Shown one piece after another: positions 1 through 8,529 of a stretch of DNA of 64,000 bases. The position numbers were made by a program, and so were the translations under genes. The stretch covers positions 240,259 to 304,258 of the forward strand of contig DATIBD010000070.1 in NCBI GenBank assembly GCA_035457705.1, in the 5' to 3' direction. The notes below the pieces were generated by a model. The model worked only from the letters and a program-made list of their open reading frames with translations, had not been told where the DNA came from and made no database searches. Within the stretch, counting starts at the first letter, position 1; each line of letters starts with the position of its first letter. Origin of the DNA: DASPGQ01 sp035457705 (GTDB lineage Bacteria; Acidobacteriota; Vicinamibacteria; Marinacidobacterales; SMYC01).

Positions 1-1
1 G

Positions 2-487
2 GGTGTCATGACGTTCACGAGCAACAACGAAACGGCGGCCGAGCTTCATTTCCAGGGCGGAAACATCTACCGAGCCCGTTTCGCGCACCGGCGCGGCGAC
101 GAGGCCGTTCACAACCTCTTTCAAGACCAACCCCAAGGTGAGTTCAGATTCGAAAGCCACGAGGCGGACGAGGTCAACGAGGGGCCCGATCCCGGGATCA
201 CCGTTCCAGCGATGGCGCTGATGATGGAGTCGGTACGTCTGCAGGACGAGCTGAAGATGCTTCTCGAGGACCTCCCGACCGAGGGCACGCGTTTGCAGCG
301 CAATCGCGACACGCTCGAATGGACGGGCGACGAGGGGCAAGCGGACGCACGGCAGCTCTGGGGTTGCCTGCACCAGCCGGTCACCTTGGCGGATCTCTTC
401 GCGAGATCTCACGCATGCCGTTACCACGCCGCGCGCGTATTGACGCGGTTGCTGCAAACCGAGCAAATCCGTCCGAGCGTGGCCTGA
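2..487 (+). CDS. DUF4388 (PATAN-like) protein, 5'-truncated
   Basis: The reading frame is open to the first bases of the window, so the true start is probably upstream. An ATG at 8 exists but falls inside the domain. The visible start resembles the second half of a DUF4388 domain: a G-x-I-Y-x-A-R-F strand, then G-D-E-A-V-H-N-L-F and G-E-F-R-F. Family members usually have about 25 more residues before this point. DUF4388 domains occur in gliding, receiver and GTPase-associated regulators; their biochemical role is not settled. The C-terminal half (about residues 75-159) looks like a helical winged-helix-type region, which fits a regulatory protein. It ends 3 bp before the next gene on the same strand, so the two are probably cotranscribed. 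Confidence 0.6.
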   Translation, partial: GVMTFTSNNETAAELHFQGGNIYRARFAHRRGDEAVHNLFQDQPQGEFRFESHEADEVNEGPDPGITVPAMALMMESVRLQDELKMLLEDLPTEGTRLQRNRDTLEWTGDEGQADARQLWGCLHQPVTLADLFARSHACRYHAARVLTRLLQTEQIRPSVA

Positions 488-490
488 GAG

Positions 491-1357
491 ATGCGGAGGG
501 CGCTACTCTCGTTTGCGGTGCTGCTCCTGGCGGCGCCGAGCGCAGTCCGAGGGGACGTTCCGAACGATCTGGTGGTCGACGTCCGTTTGTACGAGATGAG
601 GAGCGTCAACCCCGACTTTGCCAGCATGTCGGACCTCTCTTTCTTCATCGATACCGACGGTACGAACGTCACCGAGCAGCAGTGGCTCGCCACTCTCGCG
701 CGCCAAGTTCCCGATGCCTTCCTGGCGAAACTCGCGTTCGAGTCGCTACCGCTCGAGGGCCAAAAGGCCCGTCTCGCAGTGACCAACCGCTCCCGCACGC
801 TTCAGGTCGAAGTCGATTTGGCCGACTATCTGGCAAGGGGCGCTTTCAACGGACGCTTCCAGGCCCGCTTCGAACAAGGAGACGAGACGCTGCGGGAAAC
901 GTCGAAAACCATCGAGCTTCGCTCGGGTCAGACCTACGTCATGTCCAGCGCCGAGCTCGAGCTCTCCGCGAGTGAGTACCTATCCCATTTTCGCGAGTAC
1001 GAGAGCTCGGAGCACAGGAGCGATCTCTACAATTATCTTCGCGCCTACACGGTCTTCCTCATCGTGGCGATCACGCCCCGTGTCGCCGAGAGCGGCCGTG
1101 AAAAACCAGTCGAAGTCACGCTTCCCCGGGGCGTCGAGCTGCCCGAGCTCGTGAGTCCAGCGCCGGTCAAGCTCGTCGGTACGATCGCGCTCGAGTTCGA
1201 CGTGGACGAAGGAGGCGTGCCCCAGAATCTGCGCATCGCTCGCTCCTCGATTCCCGAGATCAACCCCCTTATTCTCGGGGCTGCCGAGACCTGGCGTTTC
1301 CCCGATAACGCGGGTCGGCCGGCCCGGCTCGAGCTCACCTTCGAAGTGGATCGCTGA
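491..1357 (+). CDS. Secreted protein with C-terminal TonB-C-like domain
   Basis: A 288-residue protein starting with a clear Sec signal peptide (MRRALLSFAVLLLAAPSAVRG), so it is probably periplasmic. The middle is predicted beta-rich and I do not recognise it. The last 65 residues (V-G-T-I-A-L-E-F-D-V-D-E-G-G-V-P through A-A-E-T-W-R-F-P) have the pattern of the TonB C-terminal or energy-transducer-like domain, which many acidobacterial secreted proteins carry without a TonB N-terminal anchor. The TonB likeness is a pattern judgement. Function is unknown. The 3-bp spacing from the DUF4388 gene suggests one operon. Confidence 0.6.
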   Translation: MRRALLSFAVLLLAAPSAVRGDVPNDLVVDVRLYEMRSVNPDFASMSDLSFFIDTDGTNVTEQQWLATLARQVPDAFLAKLAFESLPLEGQKARLAVTNRSRTLQVEVDLADYLARGAFNGRFQARFEQGDETLRETSKTIELRSGQTYVMSSAELELSASEYLSHFREYESSEHRSDLYNYLRAYTVFLIVAITPRVAESGREKPVEVTLPRGVELPELVSPAPVKLVGTIALEFDVDEGGVPQNLRIARSSIPEINPLILGAAETWRFPDNAGRPARLELTFEVDR

Positions 1358-1504
1358 GTCCGGCACTGCGATAATGGGCGCGCAGTGAATCGTGCCATTC
1401 CAACTCGATTTGCTCATGAACGACCATATTCGAGCGGGCCGGGGCTCTTTCCTGAGTTTCCGTCTCAGGGGAAAATAGTTGGACCGCCACAAGCGGATTG
1501 ACTC

Positions 1505-2818
1505 ATGGAGAAAACGTTGTCACCCGACCAGCTCGTGATGGTCACGATCCTCGTGAAACTGGGGGTGATGGCCTCGATCGCGAGCCTCCTCATCCGATTC
1601 GGCGCCTTCAAACGCCTGCTCTACAAAGCGGAGCTCTCGCTGAGGGAGAAGCTCGTTTTTGCCCTTCTCTCTGGCATGCTGCTATCGGTGGGTGTCGTGG
1701 TGAGGCTGCTCTTGAACTATGGCGCCGCCGACCTGTCACTATCGGGGACCCTTCTCGTGGGCCTTCTGGCCGGACCTCTAACCGGCGCGAGCGTCGGGCT
1801 CATGGTCGGCGCTCCCGCCGCGTTCAACGGCGAGCTCCTCGCTCTTCCCCTCGGCGTCCTCTATGGAGTCAGCGGCGGCGTCGTACGCCGACTCTGTCGG
1901 ACAGAAGACATCTGGAGCTTCTCCCCCCTCATCTTCCTGAACCTGTACCGCATCGGGAAAACCGCCATCCGCGACCGGGTGTTCGACTGGCAGATCGCGA
2001 TCTTCGCCGTCACCCTCGCGCTCGAATCGCTCCGGATCTTCGTGGGCTCGGAAATGGATCCACCCCTCGTCTTCCATCTCTCGTCCGACAACGCCTGGGT
2101 GATGATCGCGATCTACATCAGCACTCTCGCGGCCCTCGGCATCCCGATCAAGATCTGGAACAGCGTCCGGCTCGAGCGAAAGCTCGCGGAGCAAGAGGTG
2201 CTCGTGATACGCGCCCGGCTCCAAGCCCTGTCGAGTCAGATCAACCCCCATTTTCTATTCAATACTCTGAACTCGATCGCCTCGGCGACCCGGACGAACC
2301 CAGAAGTGGCTCGCATGCTCATCCGCAAGCTTTCCAGCATTCTCAGGAAACTCCTCCAGGAGCAGGAGCACTTCATCCCTTTGAAGGAGGAGCTGGAGTT
2401 CATCGATGCCTACCTCGACATCGAATCGGTACGCTTCGGGAGCGGCAAGCTCGTCGTCGAGAAGGAGGTGGACTCGGCGGCGCTCGATTCCTACGTCCCA
2501 TCGATGATCGTCCAGCCGCTAGTGGAGAATGCGGTCAAACACGGGATCGCGTCCCGGCTCGAGGGCGGACGCATCATAATCCGGGCTCGACGCTCTCTGG
2601 GCAGCGCGGTCGTGGAGATCGAGGACAACGGGAGCGGCTTTCCCGAAAGCGGCGCGAATGGCGAGGGCCTCGGCATCGGGCTGAGCAACGTCAACGAACG
2701 CCTCAAGGTCATCTACGGAGAGAGCTGTCAGCTCGAGCTGGAGGCGGCACCAGAGAGAGGAACCATCGCCCGCGTCCGCATCCCGGACGTCGACGTTTCG
2801 TTTCTGAGGGCCAGCTGA
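1505..2818 (+). CDS. LytS-family sensor histidine kinase
   Basis: A 437-residue membrane kinase. Residues about 10-215 hold five or six hydrophobic segments typical of the 5TMR-LYT sensor region. The His_kinase box carries the hallmark N-P-H-F-L-F-N-T-L-N, with the likely phospho-acceptor His249. The HATPase domain follows, with P-L-V-E-N-A-V-K-H-G as the N-box and E-D-N-G-S-G-F as the G1 box. The LytTR response regulator starts 204 bp downstream on the same strand and is the obvious partner. The signal sensed is unknown; LytS-type systems respond to cell-envelope state or to metabolites such as pyruvate. The start ATG has only a weak ribosome-binding site. Confidence 0.9.
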   Translation: MEKTLSPDQLVMVTILVKLGVMASIASLLIRFGAFKRLLYKAELSLREKLVFALLSGMLLSVGVVVRLLLNYGAADLSLSGTLLVGLLAGPLTGASVGLMVGAPAAFNGELLALPLGVLYGVSGGVVRRLCRTEDIWSFSPLIFLNLYRIGKTAIRDRVFDWQIAIFAVTLALESLRIFVGSEMDPPLVFHLSSDNAWVMIAIYISTLAALGIPIKIWNSVRLERKLAEQEVLVIRARLQALSSQINPHFLFNTLNSIASATRTNPEVARMLIRKLSSILRKLLQEQEHFIPLKEELEFIDAYLDIESVRFGSGKLVVEKEVDSAALDSYVPSMIVQPLVENAVKHGIASRLEGGRIIIRARRSLGSAVVEIEDNGSGFPESGANGEGLGIGLSNVNERLKVIYGESCQLELEAAPERGTIARVRIPDVDVSFLRAS

Positions 2819-2865
2819 GGATCCGTAGTCCAGAGCGATGATGACTGGTTCGCTTTTCGAGCTAG

Positions 2866-3003
2866 AAAAAACGCAAAGCATTGACGCAGCGGCGCGAAGC
2901 GTCAGGATTCACGGGCCAGACGATATGCCGCCAAGGCCACTGCTCTTGGAGGGGAAACGGGACTGGTCAAGACTCGTCCTTTGCGCCTTTGCGACTCCGC
3001 GTC
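2866..3003. repeat. Pair of CGCAAAG-rich segments between the two-component genes
   Basis: The 204-bp gap between the kinase and its regulator holds an ACGCAAAG / CGGCGCGAAGCG segment near 2870-2902. A segment of the same flavour in inverted orientation, CTTTGCGCCTTTGCGACTCC, lies near 2979-2998. Together they look like degenerate ends of a short palindromic element. No gene is visible in the gap. Support is pattern resemblance only. Confidence 0.25.
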
Positions 3004-3022
3004 CTTCCGTTCGTTCTGAGAA

Positions 3023-3787
3023 ATGACGTTACGAGCGCTGGTGGTCGACGACGAGGAGCTCGCTCGCCAGGAGTTGTGTTTCCTCCTGGAGTCGTTTCCC
3101 GCGGTCGACGTCGTGGGTCAGGCGGGAAACGGTATCGAGGCCGTCAGGCTCATCGAGGAGCTCTCGCCGGATTTGCTTTTTCTCGACATCCAGATGCCGG
3201 GACTCGACGGCTTTCAGGTGGTGCGCCGCCTGGTCGATTCGCCGGGTCCGCCCCACCTCATATTCGTCACCGCGTACGATCAGTACGCCATCAAGGCGTT
3301 CGAGGTGAACGCCGTCGACTACCTGCTGAAACCCGTGGAAAAGTCCAGGCTGAAAGAGGCGGTCTCGCGGGCGACGAAGAAGAAGCGGGAAGGACTGCCG
3401 ATCCAGGATCAGCTCGAGCGGCTTCTCGGAGCGCTCGAGCGCGGCACGCGGCAGAGGCGGCTAGTCGTCAAGGCGGGCGAGCGCTACCTGCTGGTCGACG
3501 ACTCGGACATCGTTTATGCCAGCGTCGAGGACGGCGTGGTTACCGTCGTCACCGACCAAGTGACCGGCACGTCGAACGCCCGCACGCTCGAGGAGCTCGC
3601 CGCATCTCTCGATCCGAACGTGTTCTGGCGGGTTCACCGTTCCTATATCGTCAACCTCGAGCGCATCCGAGAGGTGATTCCCTGGTTCAACCGCACCATT
3701 CAGCTCAAGATGACGGATCGCGCGGGTACGGAGATCCCGGTCTCGCGCTCGCACACCCGCCGGTTGAAAGAGCATCTGAATCTCTAG
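3023..3787 (+). CDS. LytTR-family response regulator
   Basis: A 254-residue regulator. The N-terminal receiver (1-120) has the acidic pair D9/D10, phospho-acceptor D55 in F-L-D-I-Q-M-P-G, and conserved K103 in L-L-K-P-V. The C-terminal LytTR DNA-binding domain (about 145-254) shows F-W-R-V-H-R-S-Y-I-V-N followed by P-V-S-R-S-H-T-R-R-L-K. It is the expected output protein of the upstream LytS-like kinase. LytTR proteins bind paired direct repeats upstream of targets; I see no convincing target site here. The start ATG directly follows a stop-rich stretch, with no strong Shine-Dalgarno. Confidence 0.9.
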   Translation: MTLRALVVDDEELARQELCFLLESFPAVDVVGQAGNGIEAVRLIEELSPDLLFLDIQMPGLDGFQVVRRLVDSPGPPHLIFVTAYDQYAIKAFEVNAVDYLLKPVEKSRLKEAVSRATKKKREGLPIQDQLERLLGALERGTRQRRLVVKAGERYLLVDDSDIVYASVEDGVVTVVTDQVTGTSNARTLEELAASLDPNVFWRVHRSYIVNLERIREVIPWFNRTIQLKMTDRAGTEIPVSRSHTRRLKEHLNL

Positions 3788-4033
3788 CTGCGCTAACAAG
3801 GTGACGATGTAGCCTCTAAGCGGGTCGGAGGGTCTCCAGGTATGAGTGCAGCGCCGACAGTCTAGTCTAGTCGCGATTCTGGACAACGGCGTCCCGAAGG
3901 CGGACGGAAGAACCGGCCGCTCGGGGGAAGAGACGATTCGAAACCGCTTCAAGAGCTCGAAGGTTAGCTCATGGAACGCGCGCGTAAGGAAGATATACGC
4001 CTGAAGTGCCCGTCCAGCGGAAGCGCTGGCGGC

Positions 4034-4049
4034 TGGCATATCACTTGCT
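4034..4049 (+). promoter_or_regulatory. Putative sigma-54 promoter
   Basis: TGGCAT, five bases, then TTGCT matches the -24/-12 consensus (TGGCAC-N5-TTGCW) with exact spacing and both invariant GG and GC pairs. The predicted start would be about base 4060, leaving a leader of about 14 nt that contains the GGAGG ribosome-binding site of the gene at 4074. A single match of this length can arise by chance, so support is moderate. Confidence 0.4.
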
Positions 4050-4073
4050 TGGCAGAAATTTGGAGGGATCCGT

Positions 4074-4505
4074 ATGAGTGAGATAGAACGGTGGAGAGAG
4101 CCCATCTCCTCGCTTCCGAGCTCCGATACCGTACGGGAGAAAGAGAGAGAGGGTTGGCGCGCGGTCGCGATCGAATGGGAGCGCGGCCGCAAAGACCGGG
4201 AGGAGTCGCGACCCCAACCCATTCCTTATGGCCTTCGGATATCGCCCGATTGCCGTCACCTCGAGGTCGATCCCGTGGAGAAGGAGATCATGCAGGTGAT
4301 CGTGGCAATGATTGCCGCCGATTACCCTCTTTCGCGCATCGCTTCCGAGCTGAACGGCCGTGGGTTCACGTCGCGCGCGGGCTCCGCGTGGACTCAGGTC
4401 GCGGTCTTCCGACTCTTGCCACGGATCATCGAGTTCGGTCCGGAGATTCTCTCGGCGCGGGAGTGGTCCCAACACAAAGAGCGCTTGCTGTCCACGGTAA
4501 CGTGA
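4074..4505 (+). CDS. Small stand-alone recombinase-domain protein
   Basis: A 143-residue soluble protein with a GGAGG site 7 nt before the ATG. Residues 49-122 read like the Recombinase domain (Pfam PF07508 type) found after the catalytic domain in large serine recombinases: Y-G-L at 52-54, an acidic L-E-V-D-P-V-E-K helix start, I-A-S-E-L-N-G-R-G-F at 89-98, then R-A-G-S-A-W and a final helix. There is no serine-resolvase catalytic domain and no room for one. The first 48 residues are charged and probably helical. A DNA-binding role is an inference; it may be a domesticated regulator. It stands alone between long non-coding stretches. Confidence 0.55.
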   Translation: MSEIERWREPISSLPSSDTVREKEREGWRAVAIEWERGRKDREESRPQPIPYGLRISPDCRHLEVDPVEKEIMQVIVAMIAADYPLSRIASELNGRGFTSRAGSAWTQVAVFRLLPRIIEFGPEILSAREWSQHKERLLSTVT

Positions 4506-4628
4506 ACGAGATCGGCATCAGAGAGTGCTCGACGCCGTAGGCGGGCGGGCTCACGGTCGATCCGCTCTGCTCACGCAGGGTTCGCTGAGTTCCTGATCGC
4601 CCTGCTGCGCACACGACCAAGAATTGAG

Positions 4629-4742
4629 GAAGTGAGGATGGAGTCCCAACCACGGTTCTAATGAGATGGCCCCTCCGGATATTCCCCCTCGGTTTCTAAT
4701 TTTCTGGAGGATACCAACTCAACCCAGCCCCATCCTCACTTC
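4629..4742. repeat. 13-bp perfect inverted repeat
   Basis: GAAGTGAGGATGG at 4629-4641 is the exact reverse complement of CCATCCTCACTTC at 4730-4742. The flanking bases do not pair, so the arms are bounded. It lies wholly in non-coding DNA. Confidence 0.6.
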
Positions 4743-4785
4743 ACAAGGAGGGGACGAGTCAGCCGTGGCCGAATGAAATCGCCTC

Positions 4786-4814
4786 TTGACTGCGAATGGG
4801 ACTCTACATCTAAC
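4786..4814 (+). promoter_or_regulatory. Putative sigma-70 promoter of the ZIP transporter gene
   Basis: TTGACT at 4786-4791 and TCTAAC at 4809-4814 are separated by 17 bp. They match 5 of 6 and 4 of 6 consensus bases. The predicted leader before the gene at 4867 is about 45 nt. Confidence 0.35.
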
Positions 4815-4866
4815 GATCGGCGCTGTCAAGACCCTTTTACAAAAAAAACTGCGATAAGATCGCGCC

Positions 4867-5577
4867 TTGAATCCGAATCTCTCGGCCGCTTCCGCCGCGT
4901 GTGCCGTCACTCTCCTGAGCGGACTCCTCGCACTCCACTTTCGCGAGCATCGAGTCAGCATCTATGCATTTTGCTCCGGAGCTCTCATCGGGGGTGTCGT
5001 GTTGTTGCTGCTCCCCGACGCGACGCGCCTGCTCCAGGACAGCGAGACCGCCCTTCCCAAGGCGACGGTATGGATCGTCGCCACACTGGGATTCTTCGTT
5101 TTCTACGTGCTCGACCGAGGCGAGCATCGAAATGAGTCGAAGCGCCTTGTGGGACTCTCCGGCGGCATCGGTCTCGCCATTCATGCCTTCATCGACGGCG
5201 TGGTGATCGGTCAAGGTTTCCGCGCGGGTGAGACTACGGGAGCCGCGGTCGCATTCGCCGTCTTGCTCCACAAAATGGCCGACGGCGTCGGCGCGGTGGG
5301 CGTCATGCTCGGCACGGAGCACAGCATCCGGCAGACCCTGACCCTGCTCGGCATTACGGCGATGGCACCACTCCTGGGCATCTGGGCCCAATCCCGAATA
5401 GTGATGCCGGTGTCGTTTCTCGCTCTGCTGTTGAGTCTGTTCGCGGGAATGCTCCTGTACCTCGCGGTGAGCCGACTTCTTCCCGAAGCGATGCGGAACC
5501 AGACCGACCCTTCTTCTGTGCCGCTGGTCTTCCTCGCCGGTCTCGCTTTCGTTTACGCGGCGCACTTGTTTTCTTAG
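4867..5577 (+). CDS. ZIP-family divalent metal transporter
   Basis: A 236-residue inner-membrane protein with about eight hydrophobic segments. The two ZIP metal-site motifs are visible: H106-A-F-I-D110-G in one helix and H135-K-M-A-D139-G in the next, followed by glycine-rich helix packing. ZIP proteins move Zn2+, Fe2+ or Mn2+ into the cytoplasm; which metal cannot be told. The start is a TTG, because no in-frame ATG or GTG precedes the first membrane helix. The gene is preceded by a sigma-70-like promoter and a long inverted repeat, where a metal-responsive control site would be expected, but no known operator is recognised. Confidence 0.85.
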   Translation: MNPNLSAASAACAVTLLSGLLALHFREHRVSIYAFCSGALIGGVVLLLLPDATRLLQDSETALPKATVWIVATLGFFVFYVLDRGEHRNESKRLVGLSGGIGLAIHAFIDGVVIGQGFRAGETTGAAVAFAVLLHKMADGVGAVGVMLGTEHSIRQTLTLLGITAMAPLLGIWAQSRIVMPVSFLALLLSLFAGMLLYLAVSRLLPEAMRNQTDPSSVPLVFLAGLAFVYAAHLFS

Positions 5578-5665
5578 CGCCCCTCGCAATTCCCGTGCTT
5601 TTTGATGAATCACTACTGGCCGTTTCTGCCGGCGTCTGATAAAACTCAACCGAAGGAGAGGATTC

Positions 5666-7297
5666 ATGAAGTGTGCATGTTGGTTCGTCGCGGGATTGCT
5701 CACGATCGCCGCCGTCGGGACAGCTCAAGAGTCCGTGCTCGGCAAGATCGAGTTCGAGAACTCCGGTGCGCCCGAAGCGCAAGATGCGTTCCTCAACGGC
5801 GTCCGCATGCTCCACAGCTTCGAGTGGGAGGACGCGGCAGAGGCCTTCCAGGAAGCACAGCGGATCGACCCCAATTTCGCTCTCGCATACTGGGGCGAGG
5901 CCCTCTCCTACTCGTACGGCCACCACGCCCCCACCGAGCAGGACATGGCGGAGGCACGACGTGCGCTGCAGAAACTCGCGCGCGGACGCGCTCAAAGGCT
6001 CGAAAAGGCCCGGACCGAGCGGGAAAGAATGTATCTCGAGGCCGTCGAGGTGCTCTACGACGACGGATCGATCGAAGAGCGCTCGCTCGCCTACGCGGAA
6101 GCGATGAGGCGGATCTACGAGAAATATCCCCAGGATCACGAAGCGGCCACGTTCTACGCGCTCTCGTTGATGCGCACAAAGGTCCGCGGTGTGGAGAGCC
6201 TGCGCGAGGACATGCAGGCGGGCGCGATCTCGCAAAAGGTCTTTCGCGAGAATCCCGATCATCCCGGAGCCGCCCACTACATCATCCACGCTTACGACGA
6301 TCCCGCTCACGCTCCGATCGCCCTCTACGCTGCCCACAAGTATGCCGAGATTGCCCCCGCCGCGGTGCACGCCCTTCACATGCCCGCTCACATCTTCGTC
6401 CAGCACGGGATGTGGGACCACGTGGCCGAACGGAACGAAGCCTCGTGGGAAGCCTCGAAGGCGCGCGCCGACCTCAAAGGCCTCTCCCCGACGCGTTATT
6501 CGTTTCACGCACTCTACTGGCTCCAGTACGCTTACCTGCAGCAGGGCCGATACGACGCGGCGCGGGCGTGCGTCGACGAGCTCCGTCCTATCGCCAACCG
6601 AGAGGACTCCACGCGGGGACTCAAGGAGCGCTTGCTCCGCCAGGAGGCGCTCCAGGTCGTCGAGACCGAGAGATGGCAAGTCTCGGACGTGGAGGCCATC
6701 CTCGCGCAGATCCGAGGTGAGGGTCAGGTGGACGAGAGGACGGCGGCCACTGTTCTCTTCGCGAGCGGCATGAGCGCCGTGCGCACCTCGGATCTCGACA
6801 CGGCGAAGAAAGCCCGCGACGGCATTCACGAGGTTCACGGAAAGATGGAAGACGCAAGCGCGGACGACAAGAACCAGGTCGCCATCATGGCCGAGGAGCT
6901 AGACGCGCTCGTGGCCTCCGCCGAAGGTCAAAGCGAGCTGGCGCGAAAGCATATGGATGAGGCCACCGCGATCGCGGAATCGATGGAGCCGCCTTCCGGG
7001 CCTCCCGGCGAAGCTTCGACCGATTCGCCCGTCAAGCCGCCCCACGAGCTCTACGGCGAGCTCCTGCTCGACCAGGGTGCGAACGAGGAGGCCTTGGTGG
7101 CGTTCGAGCACTCTCTCCTGAGAACGCCGAAGCGGACGCGCTCTCTTCTCGGCGCGGCACGAGCCGCAGCCAAGCTGGGAAACGACAAGCTGGCTGCCCG
7201 GCACTACGAGGCGATCGCCCACGTTCCCGACGCTGGCTCTGAGCTTCCCGGGATGGAGGAAGCGCGCCGCTTCCTGCAGTCGAGCGAGGATCGTTGA
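5666..7297 (+). CDS. Exported TPR-repeat protein
   Basis: A 543-residue protein with a signal peptide (MKCACWFVAGLLTIAAVGTA) and a GGAGAGG site before the ATG. TPR-like helix pairs are visible near residues 50-80 (A-A-E-A-F-Q-E-A-Q-R-I-D-P-N-F-A-L-A-Y-W-G), and again near the C-terminus (E-E-A-L-V-A-F-E-H-S-L and A-A-R-H-Y-E-A-I). The central H-I-F-V-Q-H-G-M-W-D-H-V-A-E-R-N segment is conserved in this family of secreted proteins. TPR domains bind other proteins; the partner is unknown. Its TGA stop overlaps the TTG start of the next gene (TTGA), which implies translational coupling to the amidohydrolase. Confidence 0.75.
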   Translation: MKCACWFVAGLLTIAAVGTAQESVLGKIEFENSGAPEAQDAFLNGVRMLHSFEWEDAAEAFQEAQRIDPNFALAYWGEALSYSYGHHAPTEQDMAEARRALQKLARGRAQRLEKARTERERMYLEAVEVLYDDGSIEERSLAYAEAMRRIYEKYPQDHEAATFYALSLMRTKVRGVESLREDMQAGAISQKVFRENPDHPGAAHYIIHAYDDPAHAPIALYAAHKYAEIAPAAVHALHMPAHIFVQHGMWDHVAERNEASWEASKARADLKGLSPTRYSFHALYWLQYAYLQQGRYDAARACVDELRPIANREDSTRGLKERLLRQEALQVVETERWQVSDVEAILAQIRGEGQVDERTAATVLFASGMSAVRTSDLDTAKKARDGIHEVHGKMEDASADDKNQVAIMAEELDALVASAEGQSELARKHMDEATAIAESMEPPSGPPGEASTDSPVKPPHELYGELLLDQGANEEALVAFEHSLLRTPKRTRSLLGAARAAAKLGNDKLAARHYEAIAHVPDAGSELPGMEEARRFLQSSEDR

Positions 7298-8529
7298 TCG
7301 ACGCCGGGCGGCTGAAGCAAAGCCTTCTCGAGATCGCTGCGTTCGGCAGTCTTCCCGAAGGAGGAGTGTCCCGGCTCGGATTTTCCCCGCCGGATCAGCA
7401 GGCGCGGGAGTGGGTGATCCGCGAGATTCGCGACGCCGGCCTTGACGTCTGGGTCGACGCCGCGGCGAACGTGCACGGCCGGCGCCGGGGGAAGGAGCCG
7501 ACCCTACCCGCCATCCTGTTCGGCTCGCACGTCGATTCCGTACCCGAAGGCGGAATTTTCGACGGGACGCTCGGTAGCCTGGGAGCCCTCGAAGTGCTGC
7601 GGGCACTCGAGGAGCGTGGTATCGAGACCCGACATCCTCTCGAAATGGTGATCTGGGCCGACGAGGAAGGGGTGCACTTCGGACAGGGACTCTTCGGAAG
7701 TCGCGCAGCGACCGCGGGCCCGAAGCGCGGGGAGCTAGACCTCGTCGATGCTGGCGGGGAAAGCCTTTCCGAGTGGCTCGAGCGTTATGGTCAGAATCCC
7801 GCGGAGCTCGACTCCGCGATGATCGACCGGAAAGGCGTGGCCGCTTACTTCGAGCTCCACATCGAGCAAGGACCGCACCTCCACCGGCAGAACGTTCCTG
7901 TCGGCGTCGTTTCCGGGATCGTGGGCATCTTTCGCTTCGACGCCACCATCGAGGGCTTCGCGAACCATGCCGGCACAACGCCCATGGAAGAGCGCCGCGA
8001 CGCGATGCTCTCCGCGGCCAAGCTCACTCAGGCGGTGCGGGAAGAAGTCATGGCGCGACCGGGACGGCAGGTTGGAAACGTTGGTCTTCTGCGCGCTTTT
8101 CCCGGAGCCCCCAACGTGGTGCCCGGGCGCGTGAAGCTCCCTATCGAGCTCCGCGATCTGGACGAAGCTGTCGTGACCGACGTGCTCGACCGGATCCGCC
8201 ACCGGGCGACGGCGATCGCGCGCGACGATCGAACCACGATCCGGATCGAGCCCTTCGCATCCGAAGGTCCTGCGCTCACCGACGTGACCCTGCAGGATCA
8301 CATCGCTCGGGTCTCCGCCTCGCTCGGCCTCGATACCGTTCGGCTTCCGAGCGGAGCCGGCCACGACGCCCAGAATGTGGCTCGTCATGGGATTCCGACC
8401 GGCATGATCTTCGTGCGCAGCAAAGACGGGGTCAGCCACAATCCGAACGAGTGGACGGACTGGGAGGACTGTGCGAGGGGGGTCGATGTGCTGTACCGCG
8501 CCGTCCTCGAGCTCGATGACCGAGCCTGA
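7294..8529 (+). CDS. M20-family amidohydrolase (N-carbamoyl-L-amino-acid hydrolase / allantoate amidohydrolase type)
   Basis: A 411-residue cytoplasmic metal hydrolase. Conserved ligands of the HyuC/AllC branch are visible: H79 in G-S-H-V-D-S-V-P, D90 in G-G-I-F-D-G, E124/E125 in W-A-D-E-E-G, and the H-I-E-Q-G-P motif. G-A-G-H-D-A-Q is near the C-terminus. The family removes carbamoyl or ureido groups from amino acids or allantoate; the substrate cannot be assigned. It starts with TTG overlapping the stop of the TPR gene. Its own end overlaps the phosphohexomutase start by 14 bp, so the three genes form a tight operon. Confidence 0.87.
   Translation: MIDAGRLKQSLLEIAAFGSLPEGGVSRLGFSPPDQQAREWVIREIRDAGLDVWVDAAANVHGRRRGKEPTLPAILFGSHVDSVPEGGIFDGTLGSLGALEVLRALEERGIETRHPLEMVIWADEEGVHFGQGLFGSRAATAGPKRGELDLVDAGGESLSEWLERYGQNPAELDSAMIDRKGVAAYFELHIEQGPHLHRQNVPVGVVSGIVGIFRFDATIEGFANHAGTTPMEERRDAMLSAAKLTQAVREEVMARPGRQVGNVGLLRAFPGAPNVVPGRVKLPIELRDLDEAVVTDVLDRIRHRATAIARDDRTTIRIEPFASEGPALTDVTLQDHIARVSASLGLDTVRLPSGAGHDAQNVARHGIPTGMIFVRSKDGVSHNPNEWTDWEDCARGVDVLYRAVLELDDRA

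Larger units (their letters stand above)
4506..4866. other. 361-bp non-coding region with a long inverted repeat and a promoter
   Basis: No convincing gene is seen on either strand. The stretch holds a perfect 13-bp inverted repeat (4629-4641 and 4730-4742, 88 bp apart) and a sigma-70-like promoter facing the ZIP transporter gene. Inside the inverted repeat, CCTCC near 4673 and GGAGG near 4706 could form a further inner helix. The whole could be a structured RNA or the remnant of a small mobile element. Confidence 0.5.

Noticed and set aside
1498..2841. Long open frame overlapping the LytS-like kinase in another frame
   Set aside because: It encodes an Arg/Pro-rich sequence without any domain, typical of shadow frames in GC-rich DNA; the kinase frame has full motifs.
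5354..6838. 494-codon minus-strand frame opposite the TPR gene
   Set aside because: No recognisable domain and it crosses from the ZIP gene into the TPR gene; both plus-strand genes have clear starts and motifs.
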